Counted from the first letter of the stretch, positions 51,501 through 61,217 are shown. The stretch is 64,000 bases of DNA from Dermatophagoides farinae (GCF_024713945.1 NC_134679.1:2733001-2797000); one strand, 5' to 3'. Numbers and translations: made by a program. Notes: a model not told the origin generated them from the letters alone.

Positions 51501-54029
51501 TGGATTCTATACAAACGATGAATATGAATGATAGCCATTATCGTAGTAATCATTACCATAATCGTCATCCGAATAATAATAATATTTATGAATATTCTAA
51601 TGGTGGTCTATCTAATCAACAAGGTAAGCACAGAATTAAAATCATGAGACAGGTGATAAATGGAGGAAAATTGTACAATATACTGTCAGTTGAATAGACT
51701 GAATGTTAAAATTCATGATTATTATGCGTTTATTTTCATCTTGCTAAACGTAACATTAATTAATGTTTTTTTCTCTTTTTTATATGACGGTCAACAACAA
51801 CAACAACAACAAAACAGTTCGTCCGCTTTTAACATATCATGTACAAGTTTTTCGTCTATCAATGAACAACAACAGCATCATCCCGATTATCAAAACTTTG
51901 GCAAACGATAAAATTAATGAAAAAATAGCAAATAATAATTATGATAATGATACGCCCAACAATAATGATCATTATGATGGTGCTATAGATGGTGATGATG
52001 ATGAACATTTTGAACAATATTCACATCAAAAATCTGAACCAAAAAAATTAAAAAATCCAACCATAATGAATCAACCTGAAACAAAAAAACAAATTGCCTC
52101 AATACATGGTGGCTCATCATCTCATGGTGAATCACGAACAGAAATTACGTCGACAACAAAGACGACAATGACAAACAAACCGTTACCGATAATGGAAACG
52201 CTTAATTTCACAAATCCACTGTTTATTATTACTAATTTAACTTCATCAACATCGTATTTATTACGTATTTGGTCAAGTAAACAACATATGGATGATTCAA
52301 TGATTGAACAGGTGAACATAACGGTTCGTACGAAACCGGATGATGATGAATTTGATCAAAATCATCATCACCATCAACAACATGGTGATCGATCAAAAAT
52401 GGATCAGAAATCAGTGAAAATTTTTGATAATCTATTATCATTTATATCATTTGGACATAAAGATTTATTTATCATTTTGGTTATGATCATATTGTTCATA
52501 TTTATCATCATCACTTTGACTTATTCAATACGTTTTGCACGAAAAGTTCATCATCATAGTCATGGCAAAGGTAATTATAATAATAATTTATTTATAGTTT
52601 CAGTATAAGATAATTGATTTTTATCATTTCGTTTTTTTCATGCTCATTTTGTCGTTGTTTTTTAAACATGTATATGATTGTGTCTGTTGACGCCCTAAAT
52701 TATAATAATAGATAGACGTGATGTGAATGATAACTACAATGATAGCAATGACGACGATGACCACAATAACATTGTGAACAATAATAATAATCATAATTTG
52801 AATGTTCATCATACGAATGAAAATGAAAGATCAACACCATTATCATCGGCAATTAATGTATTTGAAACTGCCTTATGTGAAATGCGACCAGAAACACTTG
52901 AAAATGATTTAAAATGTAAAAATTCATCCACAACACCATCATCATCTTCATCGACAAATATAACGACAACAGGTGCTTCTGTAGCTATCACAAATCCATA
53001 TTCAGCCATAATGGATACATTTAAACCATATCATGTGAATATGGAAAATTTATCCAATGATCAACATTATCAATCACATCAGCCAGCTACTTCATCATCG
53101 GCTTTAATTATCAAATGTGATCTTCCAGATTCGTCAATAATTACATATCAAAATTATTTATTTCCATTGACAACATGTGAATCAACATCGGCTACAACAA
53201 CGACAACAGCAACTACGACGACGACGAATAGTATGATGGAGGATATATCTATGATGGCCACCACCAATAATGGTGCATGTATTTCAATTGATTCTGCAAA
53301 CGTTGTCAATAATAATAATAATAATAACAATGCTTTAGATACGATCGCCACAAATGTAACGAATAATAATAATTCTCACGTAAGTCAGCATATTTTTTCT
53401 TTTTATTTTGTTGTTCATTTCGATTTTCGAATGATATAAAATAAAATGAATGCTGAGAATAGAATTAGAATTTTGTTCTTATTTTGATATGGAATTTTTC
53501 TAGCCTCAATTGTTGGATTGTTTGTATTAAAATTCTCTTTTTTTTCAATATCGTATACTTATAGTCATACACATTTGAATCGACCAACCAACAGCCACAT
53601 ACGGCAAGTTTTACACGAAATGAATTCACAATGAATATGACTGAACCACCAGCAACAACAACAATGTTGGAACAACGGAATTACCATCATCTTCACGATC
53701 TGATCCATAACAACCATCATCATCATAACAATAGTAATCATCATCATCATCATCATCATCATGGACATTCGGCTGTTGTCAATGATTCTCGAATGAATAG
53801 CGGTGCTGATGATGGTGGTAATGGCGTTGATAATGAATCATTTTTACTATCGAATTCATTTCAATATCCCTTGAGTGTAAGAATCGTGCCAACCGATATT
53901 AATGATGCCAACGTTTCAAATGCTGTTGCTACTGCTGCTCAATTTGCTACCGGATCAACAACAGATATTTATGATATGAATTCAACCAATAATAATAGCA
54001 AAACGAATAAGATCCATACATTAGTATGA
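28351..54029 (+). CDS. Sidestep-like Ig-superfamily transmembrane receptor, 13 coding exons
   Basis: Joined exons: 28351-29353, 34294-34644, 37864-38259, 39040-39135, 39442-39885, 40099-40513, 40706-41226, 42866-43195, 44421-44555, 50736-51623, 51818-52570, 52712-53379, 53565-54029. They total 6465 nt, an exact multiple of three, giving 2154 residues. Intron phases are 1 except 2 after exon 6 and 0 after exon 12. Order: N-terminal extension, signal-like segment (251-270), Ig1 with VLWYKNN and HYICRVDYRWTRT (the sidestep signature), VPP linker, Ig2-Ig5, FN3, membrane span at about 1740-1764, then about 390 cytoplasmic residues ending HTLV. In Drosophila, Side is a cell-surface ligand for Beaten-path proteins in axon guidance; the same type of adhesion role is inferred. 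Which paralogue this is cannot be told. Low-complexity insertions enlarge several Ig loops. Confidence 0.87.
30390..30412. repeat. (CA)n microsatellite
   Basis: In intron 1 of the sidestep-like gene. The intron (29354 to 34293, or to 34119 if the upstream acceptor is used) is otherwise low-complexity, with further CA/TG tracts at about 31748 and 33065-33088. Confidence 0.85.
34294..34644 (+). CDS. Sidestep-like gene, exon 2 (Ig1)
   Basis: Codes YPTIRALVGKSVGLPCN, VLWYKNNILGSPIYSVDAR and DDDGHYICRVDYRW: the Cys-Trp-DxGxYxC pattern of a V-type Ig domain. Donor G|GTAAGT. The acceptor (AAAAAAAAG at 34293) is poor, whereas a strong phase-compatible acceptor, TTTTCAG ending at 34119, would add 58 codons including a signal-like core FLILIVSFFLFFTF. 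An independent start at ATG 34146 or 34194 is therefore possible. Confidence 0.8.
35036..35060. repeat. 25-base poly-T tract
   Basis: The longest T-run seen in the window, in intron 2 of the sidestep-like gene and about 210 bp upstream of the intronic ORF. It could be a simple expansion or the trace of a poly(A) tail inserted in the minus orientation. Confidence 0.8.
35270..35728 (+). CDS. Candidate orphan ORF inside intron 2 of the sidestep-like gene (152 residues)
   Basis: This frame is not made of microsatellite codons and looks GC-richer than the flanking intron. It opens with ATG six bases after an in-frame TAA and runs 152 codons to TAA. The product (LKPLCWQALRLYCFNTFQYR..., FFMSYLLFKGANVLYEIVDF, CECGNNMSCQTFTVNVFAQL) has nine cysteines and amphipathic or hydrophobic helices, with no obvious signal peptide. 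An acceptor-like TTTTTACAG ends at 35235, and AATAAA is at 36216-36221. It could be a nested gene, an exon of an alternative transcript or a decayed insertion. I do not recognise it. Confidence 0.4.
   Translation: MRSSNTINHKSLKPLCWQALRLYCFNTFQYRKDINSALFFMSYLLFKGANVLYEIVDFIFRCVYNQIFEYILFALFCECGNNMSCQTFTVNVFAQLFDALMRYISNCHYHLVQLGLSIQNFISYYQNHMDINRNRKKIISISTCLLYSLLSC
36545..36580. repeat. (TG)n microsatellite
   Basis: About 36 bp with one C interruption, in intron 2 of the sidestep-like gene. It is preceded at 36340-36379 by ATT and GTT trinucleotide runs. Confidence 0.9.
37864..38259 (+). CDS. Sidestep-like gene, exon 3 (VPP linker, first half of Ig2)
   Basis: Acceptor TTTACAG; phase 1 at both ends. 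It starts VPPYMIQIVQSYQ, the linker expected after Ig1, then a Ser/Asn-rich insertion, and ends TLTLNCDSIGG with the first Ig2 cysteine. Donor GTTTGT. Confidence 0.8.
39040..39135 (+). CDS. Sidestep-like gene, exon 4 (Ig2 core)
   Basis: A 96-nt exon, phase 1 to phase 1, coding KPMSMIKWYRLAQ with the Ig2 tryptophan. Acceptor AACAAACAG, donor GTATTT. It is too short for simple ORF detection and is supported by continuity of the Ig2 fold between exons 3 and 5. Confidence 0.7.
39442..39885 (+). CDS. Sidestep-like gene, exon 5 (second half of Ig2)
   Basis: It starts EEKSMQLIDDSYYP and ends ISIDNHGQLYLCKTINTNLT followed by the last strand IIVRLEVF. The acceptor ATGCCAG lacks a good pyrimidine tract, but it is the only AG in the open frame after a TGA at 39399. 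A stretch of roughly 80 residues rich in Ala, Thr and Ser sits in a loop. Confidence 0.7.
40099..40513 (+). CDS. Sidestep-like gene, exon 6 (first half of Ig3)
   Basis: Acceptor ATCTAATAG. It codes AGPKSVQIEQRLP, a Ser run, then FRLRSGFEFDFTCQTNG and IFWYLRD, the Ig3 cysteine and tryptophan. Donor CAG|GTTAGT in phase 2. Confidence 0.8.
40706..41226 (+). CDS. Sidestep-like gene, exon 7 (second half of Ig3)
   Basis: It starts with the base that completes a Ser codon, then NMFQNGHNTLSYLRI and NKANLICQAYNPAM (second Ig3 cysteine). A long Ser/His/Gln insertion precedes the closing strand TSVYLDVN. Donor GTAAGT, phase 1. Confidence 0.75.
42866..43195 (+). CDS. Sidestep-like gene, exon 8 (first half of Ig4)
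   Basis: After acceptor CATGAATAG it codes YKPIVLIKVLSG, an Asn/Ser/Thr insertion, then EIFFNCSINSNPDAHRIEWF with the Ig4 cysteine and tryptophan. Donor GTAAAA, phase 1. Confidence 0.8.
44421..44555 (+). CDS. Sidestep-like gene, exon 9 (second half of Ig4)
   Basis: A 135-nt exon, phase 1 to phase 1: NTNRTLIISPSQRRSSGLYY then CAATNILGKTVSDRVQIDIL, a clear Ig F-G strand pattern. Acceptor TATGTAG, donor T|GTAAGT. Confidence 0.8.
49673..49955 (-). other. Coding-like minus-strand segment downstream of the antisense gene
   Basis: On the minus strand a frame open for more than 85 codons, with IDHHDHNRPFRTRLEFPMNK and LMGKLYELKANFFSIQNRC, ends at TAG. It is Lys/Arg-rich and not repetitive. No ATG is in frame at its start. 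It could be a terminal exon entered through an acceptor after the T-tract near 49970 (CATCATGAAG), either of the antisense gene or of another transcript. Support is weak. Confidence 0.25.
50028..50033 (-). terminator. Poly(A) signal AATAAA of the antisense nested gene
   Basis: AATAAA overlaps the stop codon of the antisense gene by one base (TGAATAAA). Such compact ends are compatible with a small nested gene. Confidence 0.4.
50033..50676 (-). CDS. Candidate antisense nested gene of unknown function (162 residues, two exons)
   Basis: Exon A 50676-50549 codes MQKGVTINDMKLLKRKGPIK... and exon B 50393-50033 codes DDSDLFTIMKRRSIIRKMEE.... The 155-nt intron has donor GTATCA, acceptor TTATCATAG, and matching phases (2, then one base). 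The ATG at 50676 is the first in frame after a TGA near 50743. Exon B carries a Gln7 run, then YYDNVNQKLCKLADPTSSRI and GYEIRVARKLAQHV, ending TIKRA. The stop runs straight into a poly(A) signal, TGAATAAA. A TATA element sits at 50722-50727. The product is basic, without signal peptide or membrane span, and I recognise no family. The donor GTATCA is not ideal. The gene lies wholly in intron 9 of the receptor gene, with its promoter over the receptor's exon 10 acceptor. Confidence 0.5.
50722..50727 (-). promoter_or_regulatory. Possible TATA box of the antisense nested gene
   Basis: TATAAA on the minus strand (context ATTATAAACA), 46 bp before the ATG at 50676. It would place the transcription start close to the start codon. 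In AT-rich DNA a chance match is possible. Confidence 0.35.
50736..51623 (+). CDS. Sidestep-like gene, exon 10 (Ig5 and start of FN3)
   Basis: After acceptor ATATCCAG it codes KPQCQVEFVQTYYQN, VQLKCHIIANPSENVQFTWR and SFGQFTCTAKNNVG (Ig5), with a Ser-rich loop in between. It then codes NNCHIIESSNAVVIKCSNG, the Cys-containing opening of the FN3 domain. Donor GTAAGC, phase 1. Confidence 0.82.
51818..52570 (+). CDS. Sidestep-like gene, exon 11 (rest of FN3, membrane span)
   Basis: It starts VRPLLTYHVQVFRLS, has an Asp/His insertion, then FIITNLTSSTSYLLRIWSSK (FN3 tail) and the membrane segment LFIILVMIILFIFIIITLTY at about 52464-52523, followed by basic RFARKVHHH on the inner side. Donor GTAATT, phase 1. 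Confidence 0.82.
52712..53379 (+). CDS. Sidestep-like gene, exon 12 (cytoplasmic tail)
   Basis: It codes DRRDVNDNYNDSND, then INVFETALCEMRPETLENDL and TNPYSAIMDTFKPYHVNM between Ser/Thr/Asn runs. Donor CAC|GTAAGT in phase 0. The non-repetitive islands are candidate conserved tail motifs. Confidence 0.75.
53565..54029 (+). CDS. Sidestep-like gene, exon 13 (C terminus)
   Basis: Acceptor ACTTATAG, phase 0. It starts SYTFESTNQQPHTASF, has a His/Asn run and ends NKIHTLV before TGA. The Thr-Leu-Val end fits a class I PDZ ligand (S/T-x-V). Confidence 0.75.
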   Translation, partial: SYTFESTNQQPHTASFTRNEFTMNMTEPPATTTMLEQRNYHHLHDLIHNNHHHHNNSNHHHHHHHHGHSAVVNDSRMNSGADDGGNGVDNESFLLSNSFQYPLSVRIVPTDINDANVSNAVATAAQFATGSTTDIYDMNSTNNNSKTNKIHTLV

Positions 54030-54710
54030 GAAACAAACTGAAAAAAACTATCACATTAGAGAATGTACCTCAAGGCGTTTCAAATAGGTAAGTTGATTAA
54101 CATTCACACACACACACATACAGACATTAACAAATTCATGTATAACATTTGATCAAATTATTGGAAGAAATTCCTAGTAAATTTTTATTTTCATCTTTTA
54201 TCATCATATAGAATTCGCATTGGGAAATTGTCATCATACAATACGATATGATATCATTCTCATCATCATCAACATCGATTGGATCGATTTCAACCAGATA
54301 GTCATTAATGGACAAACAAGTCGAACATCAATGATCACCAATTTGATATTATTACTACTACGAACTCTCATTCATTCTGTTGCCGTTTTTTTCGCTACTG
54401 TGATGCATCCAACCGGAATAAAAATTCGTCCATTTGATTTTCAGACTTTTGTTTCGGATTGAGCTACACTGGACGATGAACAAAATGAAACAAAAGAAAA
54501 AAACTTTGTTCACGACAAAAGATGATGTGTGATGATTACAAAGTTTGATGATGGCATCCATGAATGGAATTGATGGGTGTGAGAAAAAAATGGTGTAGCA
54601 TTGATTTTTTTGTCTCATCAAATACATGGCTTACATGGACCGGCTAATCGATTTGATTCAACTATTATACGTTTACAATGGATTTTATTATCTCTGTGTA
54701 ACCGAATAAA
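54030..54710 (+). other. 3' UTR of the sidestep-like gene with a probable intron
   Basis: A strong donor (AATAG|GTAAGT at 54087/54088) and an acceptor (CATCATATAG ending at 54211) flank a 124-nt intron that starts 58 nt after the stop codon. The exon after it is open for over 80 codons in one frame, but this looks like chance. In another frame a short, better-looking peptide (TITLENVPQGVSN, then RIRIGKLSSYNTI across the junction) can be read. An AATAAA at 54705-54710 is a likely poly(A) signal. Confidence 0.45.
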
Positions 54711-55978
54711 AAGGAAAGAGAAAAAAAATCGATTACCATAGTTCCCAATAGTGATTCTTTTATCACTTTTTTTTGTTGTTGTTTCCAAACTATAAATTTA
54801 CGCACTTGAACGAAAAATTTGTATGAACAATGTGAAAATGAGAAAAAAAAGATAATTTTCAATTTCAATTGTAACAAAGTTTAATTCGAATAAAAATGTG
54901 GTTTCAAAATGGGGTGAGAAAAAATTGAATAGTAACCGCAAAGTTTTTTTACCATATAGATTTGGAAGTTTGAATTTTTCCTTTTTTTTCAATAAAACAG
55001 GATGAAAATTTCATTCACACATTATCACAAAGATTATGTTGATTCATTTTTTGGCTGGCAAATTCAACTAAATATTTCCACATACTTTCTCATACACAAA
55101 AATATGATTAAACCAGATAATAACTAGCCATACGGTAGACAAGACCAACGAGGAAACATGTGAGAATTCATTATGTGTAAAAAAACAAAAAAAAATAATA
55201 GAATACAACAATGATTGGTTAAATTAATTGAACCAAAAATAAAGTCATGTCATTTCAATCAATACAAACATTCAATAATAATGATAATTTGTATTTTTCC
55301 AATGAAAACAAAAAAAAAACAAAAAAAATATTTGTTTCATTATCTCTGCACAATTGTTGTATAATGAAGTGAATAAAAATAAAGAAAAAATTTGCAATTC
55401 TGTCTATTCGTACAAATTCCATATAAATTCTTTTTGTTTTTTTTTCATTCATTACACCGTAAATGAATTACTGATGGAAAAATATTCATTTACTGTCATC
55501 ATCATTATCAACGTGTCATTGCTCATTCATTCATCGTCAAGTTTCGAAACATCAGATTCGGTTTATGTCAACGAAACAAAAAACTATTTCGCTATCCTTT
55601 TCTCCATGGCAAACAATCAAACTAAAAAAAAAAAAAAAAAATGAGAAAAAGTATGAGCATAAAAAGAAATGAAAATACATAGATATCAAGAAAATTTTCA
55701 TTCATTCATTTTTTTCATGTTTAGATCAAAATGCAACTTTCTTGTTTTTTTTAAGTTCGTTCATTCATTGTCTTCTTGGAATTGTTGATGATGATGACAA
55801 TGGATGTAATTTTTTTTCTCACTTTTTTCTGATTTTCATTGTTGATGATGATGATATAACCAGAGGGAAATGATGGCAAGTCGTTTACAAACATTATCAT
55901 ATAGATTTGACTATGATTTGGAATATTTTTCATGGAATTTCTTTCTTGAAAAAATAATGTGGGTGGTGGATAAAGGAA

Positions 55979-56009
<31 letters not shown>

Positions 56010-58180
56010 GGAAATGAGTGCAAGTAAAAGAAAAAAAGGTTTGTTCATAATGTGACAACAAACAATCAGTCGTATCATATAATATAACCAAATGAAAATG
56101 TTTGCACATAAAAAATTATATTGGCTGAGAAGATATTTTAATTTTTTTTTTTGGAACAAGTTTCTTCTCTTACATTCTGTATCAATAGTGTGAGCAGCAA
56201 CAGAAATGAAAGTAAATATATCATAAGGCTTACAGCTATTCTTAGCCATTGATCTAATGTAATGCATTTGAGAATCAAGAAAAAAAATTCTTTGATGCTT
56301 CATCCATTTTAACATTTTTTTTTCATTTCATTTTGTTTTGTTTTGTTTTGTGTGAAAGGAAAAAGGCATCATTGTTGTAAATTGTGAAGGGTGAAGAAAG
56401 TCTCATCATCAAATTCAGCCACATTCTATATTTTTTCGATTTTTCAATTTCGATTGTCGTATCAGATTTTCTGGTCAATTTTTCTCCATTTTCTTTTATT
56501 TTTTTTTTTGCTTTCATTTGAAATCAGTGGAAAAAAATGAAAACAAAAAACGCACTATTTTGTTGCTTTTAGATTCATTGATTCATTTTTTTTTCTTCGA
56601 TAATGATTCCTACTGAAATGAGTTTTATTTCATATTACCAGATTGCTTATTTTGTTTTTTTTTCCAGAAAAAAAATGTCACTTACTCTATGATGACAATG
56701 ATAATGATGATGATGATGATGATGATAATCACCATCGAAATGAATTCAGATAGTCTCCCGTTGTTTATTATCACACACACACATATATACTCGAATTATA
56801 TTTTATTATTTCAAATTTAATATAATAAAAATGGAAACGCTAATCGAATTCCATTCAATTTTTGCTTATTCTGTGTGTGTGTGTGTATGTGTCGTTTCCG
56901 ACTATTGATTCACTGATGAGATCAATATTATCGCCATTTTTTTTCTTTGCTTAAAAAAATGATGGGTATATTGGTGAATTGAATTTTTTTTTTAATATTC
57001 GCATCTATCACCAATTGATAGTAATAGGATTAACAAGTTTAAATTTAAAAAAAAAATTTCAAATCAAAAATCCTTAAAAATCTATTCGATTTTGTTGTAG
57101 CTGAGGACATTGACCATTACTTGATATCATCAATGATTAGCATGGCCAAATGAAATGAAAAAAAAGATTCAAATAATATTATGGTAATCGCCACTTTAAA
57201 TATTCAAAGAAACCATACGGTCGCCGATTCCGATTGCCAATCTCTGAATCAAATGGCCGGGATCTAACAGATTGGAAATGAACATAAGTTACACAAAAGT
57301 CAAAGTCATGTGTTTGGAATCAATTTTTTTTTATTTCTTTCATTTTTATTTGCCTGATTCGTTTCGATTCCGGTGATTCAATTATTATCATTACATGAAT
57401 AAATGAATGAATAAACGCAAAAAAAGTGATGTTGAGAGAAAAAAAATGGAGAATAAAGAAGCTAATATCATCAAAAATCGATTTCCAAACATTCGATCGA
57501 TTCGATTTGAATGAATTCAGTAACATTCAATCAAATTAGGGTTTTTTTCATTCACCATTCTTTAGCTTTTTTCCTCTATCAATGATTGTAAAAAATACAA
57601 ATACATATACAGGGTTCGTGTATTATTTGTTTGTTTGTTTGTTTGTATACGATATATTATATATACATTGACAAAATTGATGCAAATAAAGATTGGTTTA
57701 TTTGTGAATGTCAATAAGATAAGATGGTTGAAATCAAGAATGAAAAACAAATTAAATGATGATGATGAAAGTGTTTTATCCACAACACGCACACACATAC
57801 ATTAAGAAAATTGAAATTCAATCATGGACATTACCGATTCATTATATTATTGTGGACTAATCTATTCAGGCTTTTGCAACAAACAAAAAAATAAAAATAC
57901 AATTAATGTTGCTATGATATAATCATTGTAATCGAAATCTCAAATCAATAAAAAATATCTACTATTCTAAATCTTTCATTTTATCATCAATTTTAATGAT
58001 TGATATAATTTCTTGACTATATCGATAATGATCAATGCGTAGTTAGTCAATAATCTGGTTTTGATGTTTCATTTGTAAATCTCATAGCGAGAAGAGTAAA
58101 TGAAATAAAAACAGTGAATGAATAAAAAATTTAATAAATACTGTAAAATGATTGATTGTTTGTTTTTGTTTGTGTTTTAT
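54711..58180. other. Intergenic region between converging genes
   Basis: No supportable gene. It contains A-runs and T-runs, a (TG)n tract at 55980-56004 and (GAT)n at 56706-56728. Open frames are short, Lys- or Phe-rich, and share no motif. An AATAAA for the minus-strand two-span gene lies at its right edge. Confidence 0.55.
55980..56004. repeat. (TG)n microsatellite
   Basis: An uninterrupted run of about 25 bp. Confidence 0.85.
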
Positions 58181-58789
58181 TTATGCAATCATTGCAATAT
58201 CCGATTTATAGTTATAATGTTGTCTATTTGGATTTCTTGCTGATGATACCGATGTTGATGGTGATATGGCCGCCGTTGTTGTTGATGTTTCATATGATGA
58301 TGAATTAAATTCATTTGTTGAACCGCTACTAAATGATGCAGTTCGTGGACTATAATGAGTTGGTGTTGATTGGCCATGAATATCGATAGCCATGGCTGTT
58401 GTATCATCAAATGTTTGTTGTCGTTCATGCCGGGTTCTGTTGTATCCATGATGATGGTGATGATTACGATGATGAGGATTGTTTGACGATGATGATGATA
58501 CACAACTGGTTTTATTGTTAGTTTTTGATGTACAGACAATACTGATTGTTGAGAATAAACCGATGACCAGAATCATCAAACCGACAACCATAATACCACA
58601 TGCAACAGCATCAACTGATGGTCCAAATGCTTCAGCAAAAAATGCACATCGTATAGTGAAACCAATGATAAACCAAATGAAACCGGCAATGGTTGTAAAA
58701 AATCCACAATAAAACATTGTTTGACGATTTTCATCATATCGTGAACAAAAACATTCACCATCACGAACGGATTTAAGACAAAGAATCAT
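58181..58789 (-). CDS. Two-span membrane protein with Ser/His/Thr-rich tail, unknown family
   Basis: A single coding exon of 202 residues. The N terminus is Cys-containing (MILCLKSVRDGECFCSRYDE). Membrane spans are predicted at about residues 25-47 (FYCGFFTTIAGFIWFIIGFT) and 60-86 (ACGIMVVGLMILVIGLFSTI), with a short loop FAEAFGPSVDAV between them. Residues 90-202 form a Ser/Asn/His/Thr-rich hydrophilic tail ending YNYKSDIAMIA, which carries the only low complexity. The start is fixed by a leader that is spliced 12 nt upstream. An AATAAA on this strand (58176-58181) overlaps the stop. The hairpin-like topology suggests a small membrane-shaping or scaffold protein, but this is only inference; I recognise no orthologue. 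Confidence 0.75.
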   Translation of the reverse strand: MILCLKSVRDGECFCSRYDENRQTMFYCGFFTTIAGFIWFIIGFTIRCAFFAEAFGPSVDAVACGIMVVGLMILVIGLFSTISIVCTSKTNNKTSCVSSSSSNNPHHRNHHHHHGYNRTRHERQQTFDDTTAMAIDIHGQSTPTHYSPRTASFSSGSTNEFNSSSYETSTTTAAISPSTSVSSARNPNRQHYNYKSDIAMIA

Positions 58790-58920
58790 TTTTTTTCTTG
58801 GCTAGAATCAAAATTAAAAAAAAATAACCTAAAATATAAATAAGAAATAATCTAATATAATATACCTTTATTTATTTTTCACGGAATGTTGTAATCTTGA
58901 ATGAAAATTAGAATGCGTAT
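58790..58920 (-). other. Spliced 5' leader of the two-span membrane protein gene
   Basis: On the minus strand a donor (AAAG|GTATAT at 58866/58865) and an acceptor (TTTGATTCTAG ending at 58802) bound a 64-nt intron in the leader. The coding exon then has only 12 nt (58801-58790) before the ATG. The upstream exon has no start codon in frame near the junction. Confidence 0.5.
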
Positions 58921-59381
58921 GAAAAAAAATTTATCACCACAGATTCAGGAATAACTTTTTTTCACAGAATTTTAAAAAAAACGATACGACGACCACCTTG
59001 GAAAAATACCACTTGCATTTTGATAGATGAAACTGGCACGCATATATACGCAGAAAAAAATTCTACAAAATCAATGTCTTCATAACGGCGCATTTTTTTT
59101 TATTTGTATATATAGTATAAAATAGTTAAAAACCTATGGGTTAATAACCCAAAAATTAAAACCTAGTCACATGTTACCTAATAATAAACCACAAACAAAT
59201 TATATTTGAAAAAAAATCGACCGTGGCGCATACTAGGAAGTATAACGATAAACAACATAATACTAGAAATATGATTATATGAAACGAATGAATGTGAAAG
59301 AAAAGGTGTGTATGCGAAATTCTCAATCATAATCTGTCTATTCACATTCATATCGTTATTGTTATTAAGAATAACACAAAT

Positions 59382-59406
59382 ACACACACACACACACACA
59401 CACACA
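59382..59406. repeat. (CA)n microsatellite
   Basis: CA run of about 25 bp in the divergent promoter region. Confidence 0.85.
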
Positions 59407-60758
59407 ACGACAATGGTTGATTATGATGATTACAACAACAACAACAAAAAAAAATATCGATCAACATACCTCTCATTTTATTTTGTTCTATCTATTCGAT
59501 TTATTTTTTTTTACTAGGTCATTCTATCATCATGTTTTCGTTCATCGACACCGACGATGAACCAACAACCATTTTTTTTTTATTATTATTACACAACTGA
59601 ATTCATAGTCGCCCAAAAAAATGTCAATTGACGAATATTTTTTTTCTCGCTCTAAACTTATTATAATGTTTGCGTGTTTCCTCTCTCTTCTTTTTTCTCT
59701 TTCTATCTGCTGTTAACATTTTTTTTTCTTCTTCGTCATTATAATAGGGTCTAGACCCAAAAAAAAAATCGATCATAATCAATGATTGTGATCATCTTGG
59801 GCTTAAAATTTTGTCATCTTTGTTGATTTTTTTTAAGCTTTCATTCTTTGAAAGATTCTTGATTTTTTTTCTGACTATTAATGATTGTCGATGAAGATGA
59901 TGATTTATGTCATACTTGAAGAAATTTTTGCAATCCATAAACTTTGGATCATTCATTTCTTTTGCTTACTTTTACATATATGTATGTGTGTATTCTATTT
60001 TGTTGCTATTATTTGATTAACTAGCTTGAATGAATGATATATAAATTTTTTTTTACATCCAAAGATGTTTGTCGTTTGTTGGAATTTTATCGTTTTTGAA
60101 AATAAAGTCAAATAAACGAATATTTTTTCTATACAATGAAAGATAAGGCTAAAAAATAGGAAAATTTCCCATTTTCATATCAAATTTCAGATTTCAAACC
60201 AAAAAATTCTTTCCCACTTTCAATGTGGAAGAAATAAGCGACAGAAAGTGAGAAAGGTTTGTCTATCTGGCATCATGATGTTTGTACGTAAATAAATTTA
60301 CATTTGGTCCAAAATGAAACCGAAATTTTATTTGAAAATCAAAATGAATTATTCACGAACTAGCTTGAAGGTGATGGTTTGAGATTTTTTTTTTTTTTTG
60401 GAATCAATCAACGATCATTATTAGTTTTTCATATATTTGTATTTTAAACGATTTTTCAGGATATATTTCAATTTTTGTTTTGCATGTTTGTTTACCATAA
60501 TAAACACACACACACGTCAACAAAATCAATGGGTTTGAATGTTGATCGCTATGACTAAAAAAATTCTTATTTCTCCTGTGGTATAATAAAAAAATGGAAA
60601 AAAACCTGTCCCTTTGTCGAAAAAAAACAAGATCCAGAAATTTACTATGCTGCCACGTGCCGTGTCATGCATAGAATTTTGTGTAAAGCTTTTTCTTTTT
60701 TGGTCTGTTACATTGAGTTTATTTGACACGGTCACACATTACCATACATGCAGGCAGG

Positions 60759-60779
60759 TGTGTGTGTGTGTGTGTGTGT
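60759..60779. repeat. (GT)n microsatellite
   Basis: GT run of about 20 bp, 440 bp upstream of the kinase start codon. Confidence 0.85.
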
Positions 60780-61217
60780 TATCAGAATATTAACTTTGTA
60801 AACATTTATCATATCACACACACATTCTGTTTTAACTGATTTGAGTTGTCAGTTGTAATAATTCTAGCCATTTAGAAAGACTATAGTCTTTATAAGAGAT
60901 TTTTTTTTGTTTTATGCTTTTTGATAGTGTTTGACATTACCTTCGGGCGAAGATTTTATTATCCTCTTATACTACGACAACATACGATAGTTGATTGCAA
61001 GCATATTTTTTGTTAGAAAGCGACAAAAATACGATACATTTCCAAGTTGTTTGTTTGTTTCTCCATGCATGGTGTAGAACCAAGTTGCAAAAAGTTTTTT
61101 CATTTCGTTCGAAGCTAATTTCGAGTTTTTTTTTCATGGCTTTCACTTGTTATATTTTCTATGTGATAGTTTTATTTTTTTTGTGATATTTTATTCGTGA
61201 TTTAACTGTGAGAAAAA

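Larger units (their letters stand above)
58921..61217. other. Divergent intergenic region between the two-span gene and the kinase
   Basis: It should hold both promoters. I see microsatellites at 59382-59406 and 60759-60779, a 12-bp perfect palindrome GGGTCTAGACCC at 59748-59759, and T-rich stretches. No convincing ORF is present. Confidence 0.5.

Noticed and set aside
54212-54462. Over 80-codon open frame in the second 3' UTR exon of the receptor
   Set aside because: It connects in frame only through an implausible 36-nt intron; the sequence is Ile/Leu-rich without a motif.
59748-59759. 12-bp palindrome GGGTCTAGACCC
   Set aside because: Too short and isolated to assign a function.
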